From NCBI GenBank assembly GCA_002339015.1, contig DDJC01000032.1:13216-45779 (forward strand): DNA of 32,564 nt. The letters are read 5' to 3'. Of the stretch, positions 7,976 to 17,300 are shown one piece after another (the first letter of the stretch is position 1; every line of letters begins with the position of its first letter). Origin of the DNA: Burkholderiales bacterium UBA1834 (GTDB taxonomy: Bacteria > Pseudomonadota > Gammaproteobacteria > Burkholderiales > Burkholderiaceae_C). Below the pieces are notes generated by a model. That model saw only the letters and a program-made list of their open reading frames with translations, did not search any database and had not been told where the DNA came from. A program made the position numbers and the translations under genes.

Positions 7976-9211
7976 TCAGGAGGGGCGCTTCATCTGGCAC
8001 GACGACGGCGTGCTGGCCACGTACGCGTCGTAGGCCTTGACCAGACTGAAGGTCATGCCTGTGTTCTCGACGTCGTAGGTGTTCTTGGCGTCAACCGGCT
8101 GCCACTTGGTGATGAACAGCGGCTGCTGCAACTGGTGGTCGGTCTTGCGCATCTCGACGTCGCCATTGAAGGTCTTGAACTTCAGGCCTTCCAGCGCGGC
8201 GGCCACTTTGACCGGGTCGGTCGACTTGGCCTTGGCCATGGCCTCGGCCAGCGAGCCCAGCGACGAGTAGACGGCTGCCGAGTAGAAATCGTCGTTGAAG
8301 CGCTTCTTGAAGTCGCTCAGCAGCTGGCCGTACACGCCACCCATGTTGTAGTGGCTGTAGCCCACCTGGTAGACGCGGCCATTGGCGGCCTTGCCCAGGG
8401 CGGTAGGGGTGCCGCCGAAGTTGCCGTAATAGGTGTAGAACTTGGCGGTCAGGCCGGCGTCATTGGCGGCCTTGACCAGCAGGGCCAGGTCGGAGCCCCA
8501 GTTGCCGGTGATCACCGTGTCGGCGCCGGAGGCCTTGATCTTGGCCACGTAGGGTGCGAAGTCACGGACCTGGGCCAGGGGGTGCAGGTCGTCGCCGACA
8601 ACCTGGATGTCCGGGCGCTTGCGGGCCAGGCCAGACTTGGCGTACTTGGCGACCTGGTGCCCGTGGGCGTAGTTCTGGTTGATCAGGTAGACCTTCTTGA
8701 CGTCGGCCTGTTCCTTGATGAAGGTGGTCAAGGCTTCCATCTTCATCGACGTGTCAGCGTCGTAGCGGAAGTGCCAGTAGCTGCACTTGCTGTTGGTGAG
8801 GTCGGGGTCGACCGCGGCATAGTTCAGGAACACCAGTTCCTTGCCGGGGTTGCGTTCATTGTGCTTGTTGATGCCATCGACCAGCGCCAGCGCGGCACCG
8901 GAACCCAGCCCCTGCACCACGTAGCGCACGCCCTGGTCAGCGGCAGACTTCAACGCGTTGAGGGATTCAGCCGGGCTCAGCTTGTTGTCGATGCTGATGA
9001 TTTCAAACTTCACACCGGCAGGATTGCTGGCGTTGAGCTTCTCGGCCACGAACTGGTAGCTCTTGAGCTGGTTCTGGCCGATGTTGGCCATCAGGCCCGA
9101 AAGCGGATCGATCCAGGCCACTTTGACCGTTTCGCCCTTCTGTGCGCAAGCAGCGGCAGAAGCGAGCGAAGCGGCAATCAGGACAGCCAGGGGTCGGTGG
9201 GGAAAGCGCAT
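7976..9211 (-). CDS. Periplasmic substrate-binding protein of the branched-chain-type ABC importer
   Basis: A 411-residue type I periplasmic binding protein (Leu/Ile/Val-binding fold), first gene of the transporter unit. The signal peptide (MRFPHRPLAVLIAASLASAA, likely cut after ACA at residue 23) precedes VKVAWIDPLSGLMANIGQNQ, the usual first strand and ligand loop, and the two-lobe pattern continues with YVVQGLGSGAALALVDG and GADTVITGNWGSDLALLVKA. Branched-chain amino acids, amides or aromatic and aliphatic acids are all known ligands of this family; the residues alone do not decide. The neighbouring acyl-CoA ligase and beta-oxidation genes make a carboxylic acid an option. A ribosome binding site GAGGAGA lies about 6 nt before the ATG at 9211. 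Confidence 0.9.
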   Translation of the reverse strand: MRFPHRPLAVLIAASLASAAACAQKGETVKVAWIDPLSGLMANIGQNQLKSYQFVAEKLNASNPAGVKFEIISIDNKLSPAESLNALKSAADQGVRYVVQGLGSGAALALVDGINKHNERNPGKELVFLNYAAVDPDLTNSKCSYWHFRYDADTSMKMEALTTFIKEQADVKKVYLINQNYAHGHQVAKYAKSGLARKRPDIQVVGDDLHPLAQVRDFAPYVAKIKASGADTVITGNWGSDLALLVKAANDAGLTAKFYTYYGNFGGTPTALGKAANGRVYQVGYSHYNMGGVYGQLLSDFKKRFNDDFYSAAVYSSLGSLAEAMAKAKSTDPVKVAAALEGLKFKTFNGDVEMRKTDHQLQQPLFITKWQPVDAKNTYDVENTGMTFSLVKAYDAYVASTPSSCQMKRPS

Positions 9212-9406
9212 CTATTTCTCCTCGTCAAAAATGATCCGTGACTTTGGCAATTTATCCCCCCGTTTGAAGGGGGTCACCTCGGGAAGACCCGCGTTTCCGG
9301 GTTTTCATTACATCAAAAATGCAACGATCCGCTGTGCAGTCACGACGACGTCCGGGAAGCCTCAAAAACTGTCCTCGGAAATCATTGCCGGGAGATGACG
9401 CATCAA
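9212..9406 (-). promoter_or_regulatory. Leader and probable promoter region of the ABC transporter unit
   Basis: About 195 bp precede the binding-protein gene. Read on the minus strand it contains ACCCG-GAAACG-CGGGT, then CCCCC-TTCAAAC-GGGGG (9273-9257), then the ribosome binding site. Two short stem-loops in the likely 5' leader may affect message stability. No convincing -35/-10 pair was found, and no known riboswitch was recognised. Confidence 0.35.
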
Positions 9407-9436
9407 CGAAAAAGGCGCTTCACAGCGCCTTTTTCG
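9407..9436. terminator. Bidirectional Rho-independent terminator
   Basis: CGAAAAAGGCGC pairs perfectly over 12 bp with GCGCCTTTTTCG around the 6-nt loop TTCACA. It begins 9 nt after the stop codon of the acyl-CoA ligase gene (minus strand) and has the A-run/T-run symmetry that lets it work on both strands. It separates the ligase transcript from the transporter unit downstream. Confidence 0.88.
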
Positions 9437-9445
9437 TCGGGTGGA

Positions 9446-11077
9446 TCAAGCCGTGGGCAGCTTGTGGTCCTTGAACTGCTCGCGCAGCTTGAGCTTGTAG
9501 ATCTTGCCCGTGGCGGTGTGCGGGATCTCGTCGACGAAGACCACGTCATCAGGCAGTTGCCACTTGGGGATCTTGCCGTCATAGAAGGCCAGGATCTCGG
9601 CCGCGGTGACCTCGGCGCCGGGCTTCTTGACCACGACCAGCAGCGGACGTTCGTCCCACTTGGGGTGGAAGGCGGCGATGGCGGCGGCCTCATGCACGGC
9701 GGGGTGTCCCATGGCCACGTTCTCCAGGTCGATGGAGCTGATCCATTCGCCGCCCGACTTGATCACGTCCTTGCTGCGGTCGGTGATCTGCATGTAGCCG
9801 TCGGCGTCGATGGTGGCCACGTCGCCGGTGGGGAACCAGCCATCGTGCAGGGGCGACTTGTCCATCTTGAAGTAGCTGCCGATCACCCAGTGGCCGCGCA
9901 CCTCCAGGTCGCCGGAGGACTTGCCGTCCCAGGGCAGTTCCTTGCCGTCCTGGTCGACGATGCGCATGTCGACACCATAGATGCCCTTGCCCTGCTTGAC
10001 CAGAATGGCGTCCTTGGCGTCCTTGGGCAGGTCGGCATGCTTGGCCTTGAGGCGGCTGAGCGTGCCCAGCGGCGACATCTCGGTCATCCCCCAGGCGTGG
10101 ATCACCTCGACACCGTAGTCGTCCTGCAGCGTCTTGATCATGGCGGGCGGGCAGGCCGCGCCACCGATCACGGTGCTCTTGAAGGTGCTGAACTTCAGGT
10201 TGTTGGCCTTGACGTGGTTGAGCAGGCCCAGCCAGATCGTGGGCACGCCGGCGCTGAAGGTGACCTTCTCTTTCTCGAACAGGTCGTACAGGGAGGCGCC
10301 ATCCAGGTGGTGACCCGGCATCACCAGCTTGCAGCCGATCAGGGCGGCCGTGTAGGGCAGGCCCCAGGCATTGACGTGGAACATGGGCACCACGGGCAGC
10401 ACGGTGTCCTTGGAGGCCACGTTCATGGCGTCAGGCAAGGCCGCGGCGTAGGCGTGCAGCACGGTGGAGCGGTGCGAGTACACGGCGCCCTTGGGGTTGC
10501 CCGTCGTGCCGGAGGTGTAGCAGATGCTGGCGGCGGTGTTCTCGTCGAAGCTCGGCCACTCGTAGTTGCCATCCTCGGCGGCGAGCAGCTCTTCATAGCA
10601 CAGCAGGTTCGGGATCGACGACTCCTTGGGCATGTGCTCGCGCGAGGTCATCACGATCACGTGCTTGACGGTGGGCAGCATGGCGGCCAGCTTGTCGACC
10701 AGCGGGAAGATGTTCAGATCGACCAGCAGGACCTTGTCCTCGGCGTCGTTGATGATCCAGGCCACCTGCTGCGGGAACAGGCGGGGGTTGATGGTGTGGC
10801 ACACCAGTTGCGAGCCGGACACGCCGTAGTAGATCTCGACATGGCGGTAGCCGTTCCAGGCCAGGGTGCCGACGCGGTCACCGGCCTTGAGGCCCAGACG
10901 CGCCAGGGCCTGGGCCAGCTTGCGCGAGCGCACGTCCACCTCGGTCCAGGTGGTGCGGTGCATGTCGCCTTCCACGCGCTTGGAAACGATCTCGACATCA
11001 CCGTTGTGACGCGCGGCGTGCGTCAGCAGCGACGAGATGGTCAAGGGCATGTGCATCATTTGGCCCATCAGGCTCAT
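9446..11077 (-). CDS. Long-chain fatty acyl-CoA ligase (AMP-forming)
   Basis: A 543-residue member of the ANL superfamily that activates a carboxylic acid to acyl-AMP and then acyl-CoA. The P-loop motif YTSGTTGNPKGAVYSH lies at about residues 183-198; HAWGMTEMSP is the adenine-site motif; GWFPTGDVATIDADGYM and DRSKDVIKSGGEWIS mark the hinge; PHTATGKIYK near 526 holds the adenylation lysine. The frame is open to 11131, but the ATG at 11077 (MSLMGQMMHMPL) is chosen because GGAGGT lies 6 nt upstream. Similar Burkholderiales proteins are annotated as medium- or long-chain fatty-acid ligases; the acid used is not decided by sequence. It probably feeds the beta-oxidation enzymes at the left of the window. 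Confidence 0.92.
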   Translation of the reverse strand: MSLMGQMMHMPLTISSLLTHAARHNGDVEIVSKRVEGDMHRTTWTEVDVRSRKLAQALARLGLKAGDRVGTLAWNGYRHVEIYYGVSGSQLVCHTINPRLFPQQVAWIINDAEDKVLLVDLNIFPLVDKLAAMLPTVKHVIVMTSREHMPKESSIPNLLCYEELLAAEDGNYEWPSFDENTAASICYTSGTTGNPKGAVYSHRSTVLHAYAAALPDAMNVASKDTVLPVVPMFHVNAWGLPYTAALIGCKLVMPGHHLDGASLYDLFEKEKVTFSAGVPTIWLGLLNHVKANNLKFSTFKSTVIGGAACPPAMIKTLQDDYGVEVIHAWGMTEMSPLGTLSRLKAKHADLPKDAKDAILVKQGKGIYGVDMRIVDQDGKELPWDGKSSGDLEVRGHWVIGSYFKMDKSPLHDGWFPTGDVATIDADGYMQITDRSKDVIKSGGEWISSIDLENVAMGHPAVHEAAAIAAFHPKWDERPLLVVVKKPGAEVTAAEILAFYDGKIPKWQLPDDVVFVDEIPHTATGKIYKLKLREQFKDHKLPTA

Positions 11078-11154
11078 GGAACTACCTCCGGAAACGGACA
11101 GCAAAGAAAAAAGGGGATGGGAATCGGACAATCGATGTAGTCGGAATGACTGTA

Positions 11155-11170
11155 GTCTGATTAATCAGAC
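11155..11170. promoter_or_regulatory. 16-bp perfect palindrome upstream of the acyl-CoA ligase
   Basis: GTCTGATTAATCAGAC is a perfect 16-bp inverted repeat in the 108-bp gap between the nitroreductase stop and the ligase start, 78 bp before the ligase ATG. A second short one, GACT-GT-AGTC, overlaps its left side. Position and symmetry suit a dimeric repressor operator at a ligase promoter. It does not match the FadR or PsrA consensus as I know them, so the regulator is unknown. Confidence 0.5.
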
Positions 11171-11185
11171 CTGACCGCTCCGGGT

Positions 11186-11920
11186 TTACCCGAGGAACTG
11201 TGTGAAGCTGGCGACGCGCTCGCGTTCGGTCAACAACGTATTCTCGATCGCATCGGGGTCGGCGTACCCCAGGGCCATCCCCACCACGACCATCTCGGTG
11301 GATTCGTCCACGCCCAGCACGTCGGCAATCACCGAGTGGAACTGGTTCCAGGCGGCCTGCGGGCAGGTGTCCAGCCCACGGCCGCGCGCGGCGACCATGA
11401 TGCTCTGCAGGAACATGCCGTAGTCGAGCCAGCTGCCCTGCCCCATGATCTTGTCGATCGTGAAGATCAGGCCCACAGGCGCATCGAAGAAGGCGTAGTT
11501 GCGGCGGTGCTGGGCATGCATGCCGGCCTTGTCGCCGCGCGCCAGGCCCAGCAGGCCATAGAGATCCCAGCCCACCTTGCGGCGCCGATCGATGTAGGGC
11601 GCCACCCATTGCGCCGGGTAGTAGGCGTACTGCTCCTTGTGGCGCCCGGCATGGCCCTCGGCCTCGTAGGCCGCCGTGACGCGGTCGACCAGGGTCTGAC
11701 GCGACTGACCGGTGAGCACATGCACCTTCCAGGGCTGGGTGTTGGTGCCCGAGGGCGCGCGGGCAGCCACGCGCAGGATGTCCTCGATCACTTCACGCGG
11801 CACCTCGGTGGGCAGAAAGCGGCGGATGGAGCGGCGCGAGGTGATGGCGTGGTCCACGGCGGCCGTGTGCTCGGCCGTGATCGGGGGATTCTGTCGGGGC
11901 TGGGAAGCACTGCTGCTCAT
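11186..11920 (-). CDS. Nitroreductase family FMN protein
   Basis: A 244-residue flavoprotein of the nitroreductase fold, which reduces nitro groups, quinones or enones with NAD(P)H and FMN. The FMN-phosphate motif SRRSIRRF is at about residues 28-35, followed by RVAARAPSGTNTQPWKVHVL, the classic second FMN-binding segment. A C-terminal GMALGYADPDAIEN segment near residue 215 completes the family pattern. The physiological substrate is not evident. It lies between the thioesterase (52 bp upstream) and the acyl-CoA ligase on the same strand, so partial co-transcription is possible. Confidence 0.9.
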   Translation of the reverse strand: MSSSASQPRQNPPITAEHTAAVDHAITSRRSIRRFLPTEVPREVIEDILRVAARAPSGTNTQPWKVHVLTGQSRQTLVDRVTAAYEAEGHAGRHKEQYAYYPAQWVAPYIDRRRKVGWDLYGLLGLARGDKAGMHAQHRRNYAFFDAPVGLIFTIDKIMGQGSWLDYGMFLQSIMVAARGRGLDTCPQAAWNQFHSVIADVLGVDESTEMVVVGMALGYADPDAIENTLLTERERVASFTQFLG

Positions 11921-11972
11921 GGAAGCGACCTTGGGTTGGGTTCAATGATGGAGTGGGCGGCGACGCAGACGC

Positions 11973-12428
11973 TCAGGCGGCGGGCGGTACATCGACGCGC
12001 AGGCGTTGCAGCGCGGCAGCGAAATCCTCGGGCAACTGGGCCACAGGGCGGCGTGTCTCGCGGTCCACGTACACATGCACGAAATGGCCGGTGGCGGCGG
12101 CCGTGTCCTGTCCTGCCTCGAACAGGCCGATCTCGTAGCGCACGCTGCTGCGGCCGACGTGGGCCACCCGGATGCCCGCCTGCACGTCTTTCGGAAAAGC
12201 CAATGACGCAAAGTAGTTGCAGTGCGTCTCGATGACCAGGCCGATCACGCTCCCGGCGTGGATGTCCAGCACGCCAGCCTCGATCAGGTAACGGTTCACC
12301 GCCGTGTCGAAGTAGCTGTAGTAGGTGACGTTGTTGACATGGCCGTAGATGTCGTTGTCCATCCAGCGGGTGGTGATGGTGCTGAGGTGGGCGTAATCGG
12401 CGCGGGTGGTGGGCTTGGGCTTGCTCAT
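11973..12428 (-). CDS. Acyl-CoA thioesterase, hotdog fold (4HBT/YbgC type)
   Basis: A 151-residue single hotdog domain that hydrolyses acyl-CoA thioesters. The family active-site segment reads RWMDNDIYGHVNNVTYYSYF at residues 21-40; Asp26, aligned with the catalytic aspartate of 4-hydroxybenzoyl-CoA thioesterase, and the GHVNN turn are present. The rest follows the hotdog pattern (VIETHCNYFASLAFPKDVQ, then RSSVRYEIGLFEAG). Length is normal for the family. It is divergent from the TetR gene across a 107-bp spacer that carries an operator, so that repressor might also control it. Substrate chain length is unknown. Confidence 0.9.
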   Translation of the reverse strand: MSKPKPTTRADYAHLSTITTRWMDNDIYGHVNNVTYYSYFDTAVNRYLIEAGVLDIHAGSVIGLVIETHCNYFASLAFPKDVQAGIRVAHVGRSSVRYEIGLFEAGQDTAAATGHFVHVYVDRETRRPVAQLPEDFAAALQRLRVDVPPAA

Positions 12429-12468
12429 GGTTGGCGATTATTGGGTATCTGACCCGGGCGGATGCTGC

Positions 12469-12498
12469 TTGACCTGCACGGCGGGACATGTCTACCAT
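12469..12498 (+). promoter_or_regulatory. Probable sigma-70 promoter of the tetR-RND operon
   Basis: TTGACC (12469-12474) and TACCAT (12493-12498) are separated by 18 bp and match 5/6 and 4/6 of the consensus. The -10 adjoins the operator palindrome, and transcription would start about 30 nt before the TetR ATG. Confidence 0.5.
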
Positions 12499-12519
12499 TA
12501 CTGACTGACCAGTCATTAA
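12498..12519. promoter_or_regulatory. TetR-type operator
   Basis: TGACTG-AC-CAGTCA (12502-12515) is a perfect inverted repeat with a 2-bp centre. It extends to TTA/TAA on each side with one mismatched pair, giving a 22-bp palindrome. It sits between the -10 element and the TetR start, where a bound repressor would block transcription. Confidence 0.7.
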
Positions 12520-12535
12520 CTCAGCAGTCCCGCCC

Positions 12536-13219
12536 ATGCCCAAGACCCCGGCACCGCCCCCCTGCGACGCCGATCCGCCCCCCGCCCCGTCCCCTGCCCG
12601 GCAGCGCCGCAAGGCCGAACGCCCGCAGGAACTGCTGGACGCGGCGCTGGCCCAGTTTGTGAGCAAGGGGCTGGCCGCCACGCGCATGGACGATGTGGCG
12701 CGGCAGGCCGGCGTCTCCAAAGGCACGCTCTACCTGTACTACCCCAGCAAGGACGAGTTGTTCAAGGCGGTGGTGCGCAATTCCGTGGTCACGGTGCTGA
12801 CCGAGGGCAGCGACATCGTGGACCGCTTCGAAGGGCCGACGTCTGAACTGCTCGAACTGCTGATGCACACCTGGTGGAGCCGCATCGGCAGCTCCAAGGC
12901 CTCGGGCATCTTCAAGCTGGTGGTGGCCGACGTGGGCAACATGCCGGAGCTGGCCAGGTTCTACCTGGACGAAGTGATCGTGCCCACGCACCGGCTGCTG
13001 GGCCGGGCGGTGGAGCGCGGCGTGACGCGTGGCGAGTTCCGCCCCGTGGACGTGACGGCCGTGGTGCAGTCGTTGATGGCCTCGGCGCAGTTCCTGATGC
13101 TCTACCCCTATTGCATGGGCGGCGTGGCTGACCACCCCTTCCCGCTGGACGCGGACACCTTCATGAAGACACAGATGGAATTGCTGCTGCACGGCCTGGA
13201 AGTGCGGGGCCGCCCATGA
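12536..13219 (+). CDS. TetR family transcriptional regulator
   Basis: A 227-residue repressor. A Pro-rich leader (about 25 residues) precedes the helix-turn-helix: RPQELLDAALAQFVSKGLAA, then TRMDDVARQAGVSKGTLYLY and YPSKDELFKAVV, which is textbook TetR. The C-terminal part is the ligand-binding helical domain. The gene is first in a unit with an RND membrane-fusion protein and pump and overlaps the former by 4 bp (ATGA). With the palindrome over its promoter this indicates autorepression and control of the pump. The ATG at 12536 lacks a clear Shine-Dalgarno sequence, but the next in-frame Met lies inside the helix-turn-helix. Confidence 0.93.
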   Translation: MPKTPAPPPCDADPPPAPSPARQRRKAERPQELLDAALAQFVSKGLAATRMDDVARQAGVSKGTLYLYYPSKDELFKAVVRNSVVTVLTEGSDIVDRFEGPTSELLELLMHTWWSRIGSSKASGIFKLVVADVGNMPELARFYLDEVIVPTHRLLGRAVERGVTRGEFRPVDVTAVVQSLMASAQFLMLYPYCMGGVADHPFPLDADTFMKTQMELLLHGLEVRGRP

Positions 13220-14373
13220 AGCGCTGGCAACGGTGGGCATTGGGCGGTGTGGCCCTGCTGGCCCTGGCCGGCGGCATCACGCGGGCCATCCTGGCGCGGC
13301 AGGCCGAGCGCGCGCAGATCACACAGACCGGCCAGGCCAGCAGCCAGGGCACCTTGCGGCTGGGTGCGGGTGACCTGGTCGAAGCGAAGCGCCTGCCACT
13401 GTGGCGCACCATCGACATCTCCGGCAGCCTGCGCGCCGTGGACAGCGTGGTCATCAAGGCCCGCGTGAGTGGTGAACTGCAATCACTGAGCGTGCGAGAG
13501 GGCGACAAGGTGACACGTGGCCAGTTGATCGCCCGCATCGACACCGATGAATACGGCAACCGCCTGGAACAGGCCCGCCAGCAGGCGGCCTCGGCCCAGG
13601 CGCAGTGGCAGATCGCCAGGCAGACGCTGGACAACAACCAGGCACTGGTGGCGCAAGGCTTCATCTCCAAGAACGCGCTGGACACCGCCGTGTCCAGTGA
13701 AGCGGCGGCCAAGGCCACCTTGCAGGCCGCACAGGCGGCGGCCAAGGTGGCTGCCAAGGCCTTGAGCGATACACAATTGAGCAGCCCGATCAGCGGCCTG
13801 GTGTCGCAGCAGTTCGCGCAGACGGGCGAACGACTGTCGCCCGACGCGCGCATCGTCGAGATCGTGGACCTGTCGCGCATCGAACTGGAAGCCGCACTCA
13901 AGCCCGAAGACGTGGCCCAGGTGCGCGTGGGCACACCGGGCTGGCTGGCGGTCGATGGCCTGCCGGACAAGCTGGCCGTGAAGGTGGCGCGCATCAACCC
14001 CAGTGCCACGGCCGGCACGCGGGCGGTGATGGTCTACCTGTCAGTGGCACCGCATCCAGCTCTGCGCCAGGGCCTGTTCGCGCAAGGGCAGCTGGATCTG
14101 TCGCGCGCGGAAGCCGTGGTGCTGCCACGCGCCGCCGTGCGCGCGGGCGACACCGGGGCTTTCGTGCAGGCGCTGCGCGGCGCGCGCATCGAGCATCTGC
14201 CAGTGACACTGGGCGTGGGTGGCCGCATCGAGGGTGACGCCACGCCGATGGTGGCGATCGCCACGGGCGTGCAGCCTGGTGAACGCGTGCTGCGCGACAC
14301 CATCGGGCTGTTGCGCCCGGGCACGGTGGTGGAGGATGTTTCCGCCGCCGCGCCACAGCCGCCCCAGCCCTGA
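13216..14373 (+). CDS. RND efflux membrane-fusion (periplasmic adaptor) subunit
   Basis: A 385-residue AcrA/MdtA-like adaptor linking the inner-membrane pump to an outer-membrane channel. An N-terminal hydrophobic anchor (about residues 7-25, WALGGVALLALAGG) has no lipobox cysteine. The lipoyl half-motif VSGELQSLSVREGDKVTRGQ leads to an alpha-hairpin rich in Ala and Gln, then the second lipoyl half (LSSPISGLVSQQFAQTGERL), a beta-barrel and a membrane-proximal domain. It overlaps the TetR stop (ATGA) and precedes the pump by 6 bp, so all three are co-translated. The exported substrate is not known. Confidence 0.93.
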   Translation: MKRWQRWALGGVALLALAGGITRAILARQAERAQITQTGQASSQGTLRLGAGDLVEAKRLPLWRTIDISGSLRAVDSVVIKARVSGELQSLSVREGDKVTRGQLIARIDTDEYGNRLEQARQQAASAQAQWQIARQTLDNNQALVAQGFISKNALDTAVSSEAAAKATLQAAQAAAKVAAKALSDTQLSSPISGLVSQQFAQTGERLSPDARIVEIVDLSRIELEAALKPEDVAQVRVGTPGWLAVDGLPDKLAVKVARINPSATAGTRAVMVYLSVAPHPALRQGLFAQGQLDLSRAEAVVLPRAAVRAGDTGAFVQALRGARIEHLPVTLGVGGRIEGDATPMVAIATGVQPGERVLRDTIGLLRPGTVVEDVSAAAPQPPQP

Positions 14374-14379
14374 CAAGCC

Positions 14380-17300
14380 ATGTGGTTCACCCGCCTGTCC
14401 ATCGGCAACCCCGTGTTGGCCACCATGATGATGGCCGCCCTGGTGGTGCTGGGCCTGTTCTCCTACCAGCGGCTCAAGGTCGACCAGTTCCCGGACATCG
14501 AGTTCCCGACCATCGCCGTGCAGATGGACTACCCCGGCGCCTCGCCGGCCATCGTCGAATCGGAGGTGACGCGCAAGGTCGAGGAGGCGGTCAATACCAT
14601 CGCCGGCATCAACCAGATCTACTCGCGCTCGTACGAAGGCACGGCCGTGGTGATCGTGCAGTTCAACCTGGACGTGGACAGCCGCCGCGCCGCCGACGAC
14701 GTGCGCGAGAAGATCGCCATCCTGCGCCCCTTGCTGCGCGAAGAGGTGGAAGAGCCGCGCGTGCAGCGCTTCGATCCGGCCAACCGCCCCATCCTGTCGC
14801 TGGCGCTCAGCTCACCCGGCGGCCAGGTCCCCACCGTCACGCTGTCCACCTATGCCGACCAGGTGCTGCGCAAGCGGCTGGAGAACGTGCCCGGCGTGGG
14901 CACCGTGAACCTGGTGGGCGCCACCAAGCGGGAGATCAACGTCTACCTGCGCCCGCAGGCCATGGAGGCGCTGGGCATCGGCCCTGACCAGGTGCTGAGC
15001 GCCGTCGCGCAGGAAAACCAGGACCAGCCCGCCGGCAGCGTGCGCACGCGTGATCAGGATCGCGTGGTGCAGATCGACGCGCGCCTGCGCCGTGTGGAAG
15101 ATTTCGAGCGCCTGATCATCGCCACACGCGCCGGCCTGCCCATCCGCCTGGGCCAGGTCGCCGACGTGGTCGACGGCCCGCAGGAATTCGACAGCCTGGC
15201 CCTGATCGACGGCCAGCGCGCGCTGGGGCTGGAAGTGCTCAAGGCCCAGGGCGAAAACACCATCGACGTGGTGCGCGGCATCAAGAAGGCGGTGGCCGAC
15301 ACACAGGCAGAGCTGCCCGCAGGCACCGAGCTGCGCATCGTGCGCGACAACAGCCGCCCCATCGAGGTGGCTGTGAGCACGGTGCGCCAGACGCTGATCG
15401 AAGGCGCGCTGCTCACGGTCGGCATCGTCTTTCTGTTCCTGAACTCATGGCGCTCCACGGTGATCACGGGGCTGACCCTGCCGATCTCGATCATCGGCAC
15501 GTTCTTCTTCATGTACGCCTTCGGCTTCTCGATCAACATGCTGACGCTGATGGCGCTGAGCCTGAGCGTGGGGCTGCTGATCGACGATGCCATCGTGGTG
15601 CGCGAGAACATCGTGCGGCACGTGCAGATGGGCAAGGGCCCGCTGCAGGCCTCGCTGGACGGCACGCGCGAGATCGGCCTGGCCGTGCTGGCCACCACGC
15701 TGTCCATCATCGCGGTGTTCCTGCCCATCGGCTTCATGGGCGGCATCATCGGCAAGTTCTTCCATGAGTTCGGCCTGACCATCGTGGCCGCCGTGGGCAT
15801 CTCGATGTTCGTGAGCTTCACGCTCGATCCGATGCTGTCCAGCGTATGGCATGACCCGGCGCTGCAGGCCACGCGCGATGGCGCGCGCACCTGGTACGAC
15901 CGCAGCATCGGCCGCATCACCGCCTGGTTCGACCGGCGCACCGAATCGCTTTCGAACGGCTACCAGTCGTTGCTGGCCTGGTCACTGGACCACCCGGCGG
16001 TGACCCTGCTCGTCGCTGGCGGCAGCCTGGTGCTCAGCGTGCTGCTGATGCCGCTGCTGGGCACCGAGTTCGTGCCGCGCGCCGATTTCAGCGAGACCTA
16101 CGTCAGCTTCTACACCCCGCCCGGTACCGCCATCGAGGCCACGGAAGAGCGCGCCCGCCAGGTCGACAAGGTGATCCGGGCGATGCCCGAGGTGCGCTAC
16201 ACCCTGGCCACCATCAACACCGGCTTCGCGCTGGGCCGCAACCAGGTGTCCATCTACGTGCGCCTGAAGGACCGCCGCGAGCGCACGCGCAACGTCGACC
16301 AGCTCTCGGCCCCGATGCGCCAGGCGCTCAGCCAGATCCCCGGCATCACCGTGACCCAGGTGGGCGTGCTCGATTCGGTGGCCGGGCTCAAGCCCATCCA
16401 GCTGTCCATCCAGGGCACCGACCTGGCCACCCTGGACCGCCTGAGCCAGGACCTGATGCAGCGCCTGCAGCAGATCCCCGGCCTGGTCGACATCGACACC
16501 AGCCTCAAGCCCAGCAAGCCGACCTTGAACGTGGTCGTGGACCGAAACGCCGCGGCCGACCGGGGCCTCACGGTGTCGTCCATCAGCCGCGCACTGGACG
16601 TGATGGTCAGTGGCCGCGTGGCCGGCAGCTGGCGCGCCGATGACGATGAGAACTACGACATCCGCGTCTCGCTGATCCCCTCGGCGCGGCAGGACATCAC
16701 CAGCATCGCCGACACCCGGCTGGTCGTCAACCCGCCAGGCCAGGGCGGCAATGGCCAGCCCCAGGTGCTGCGCTTGTCGCAGGTGGCGCGCATCACCGAG
16801 GGCACGGGCCCGACGCAGATCAACCGGCGCGACCTGAACCGCGAGGTCGAGTTCACCGCCAACGTGACGGGCCGCTCGGTGGGCGAGGTGTCCGCCGACA
16901 TCCAGAAAGTGCTGAACGACCACCCGCTCCCCCCGGGCTACCGCAGCCGTTTCGGCGGCGCCACCAAGGACATGGTCGAGGCCTTCGGCTACGCGCTGTC
17001 GGCCCTGGCGCTGGCCGTGATCTTCATCTACATGATCCTGGCCTCGCAGTTCCGCAGCTTCTCGCAGCCGCTGGCGCTGATGAGCTCGCTGCCGCTCACC
17101 TTGATCGGCGTGGTGCTGGCCCTCCTGATGTTCGGCTCGTCGATCAGCATGTTCTCGGTGATCGGGATCATCATGCTGATGGGTCTGGTCACCAAGAACG
17201 CCATCCTGCTGGTGGATTTTGCCAACCGCGCCCGCGCGGGCCTGGTCGGCGAGGATGGCCAGCCCCAGCCTCCCCTGCCCCGCCGCGAGGCCTTGCTGCT

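Noticed and set aside
7202..9241. A 679-codon plus-strand frame opposite livH and the binding-protein gene
   Set aside because: It crosses two real genes and a hairpin and has no recognisable domain.
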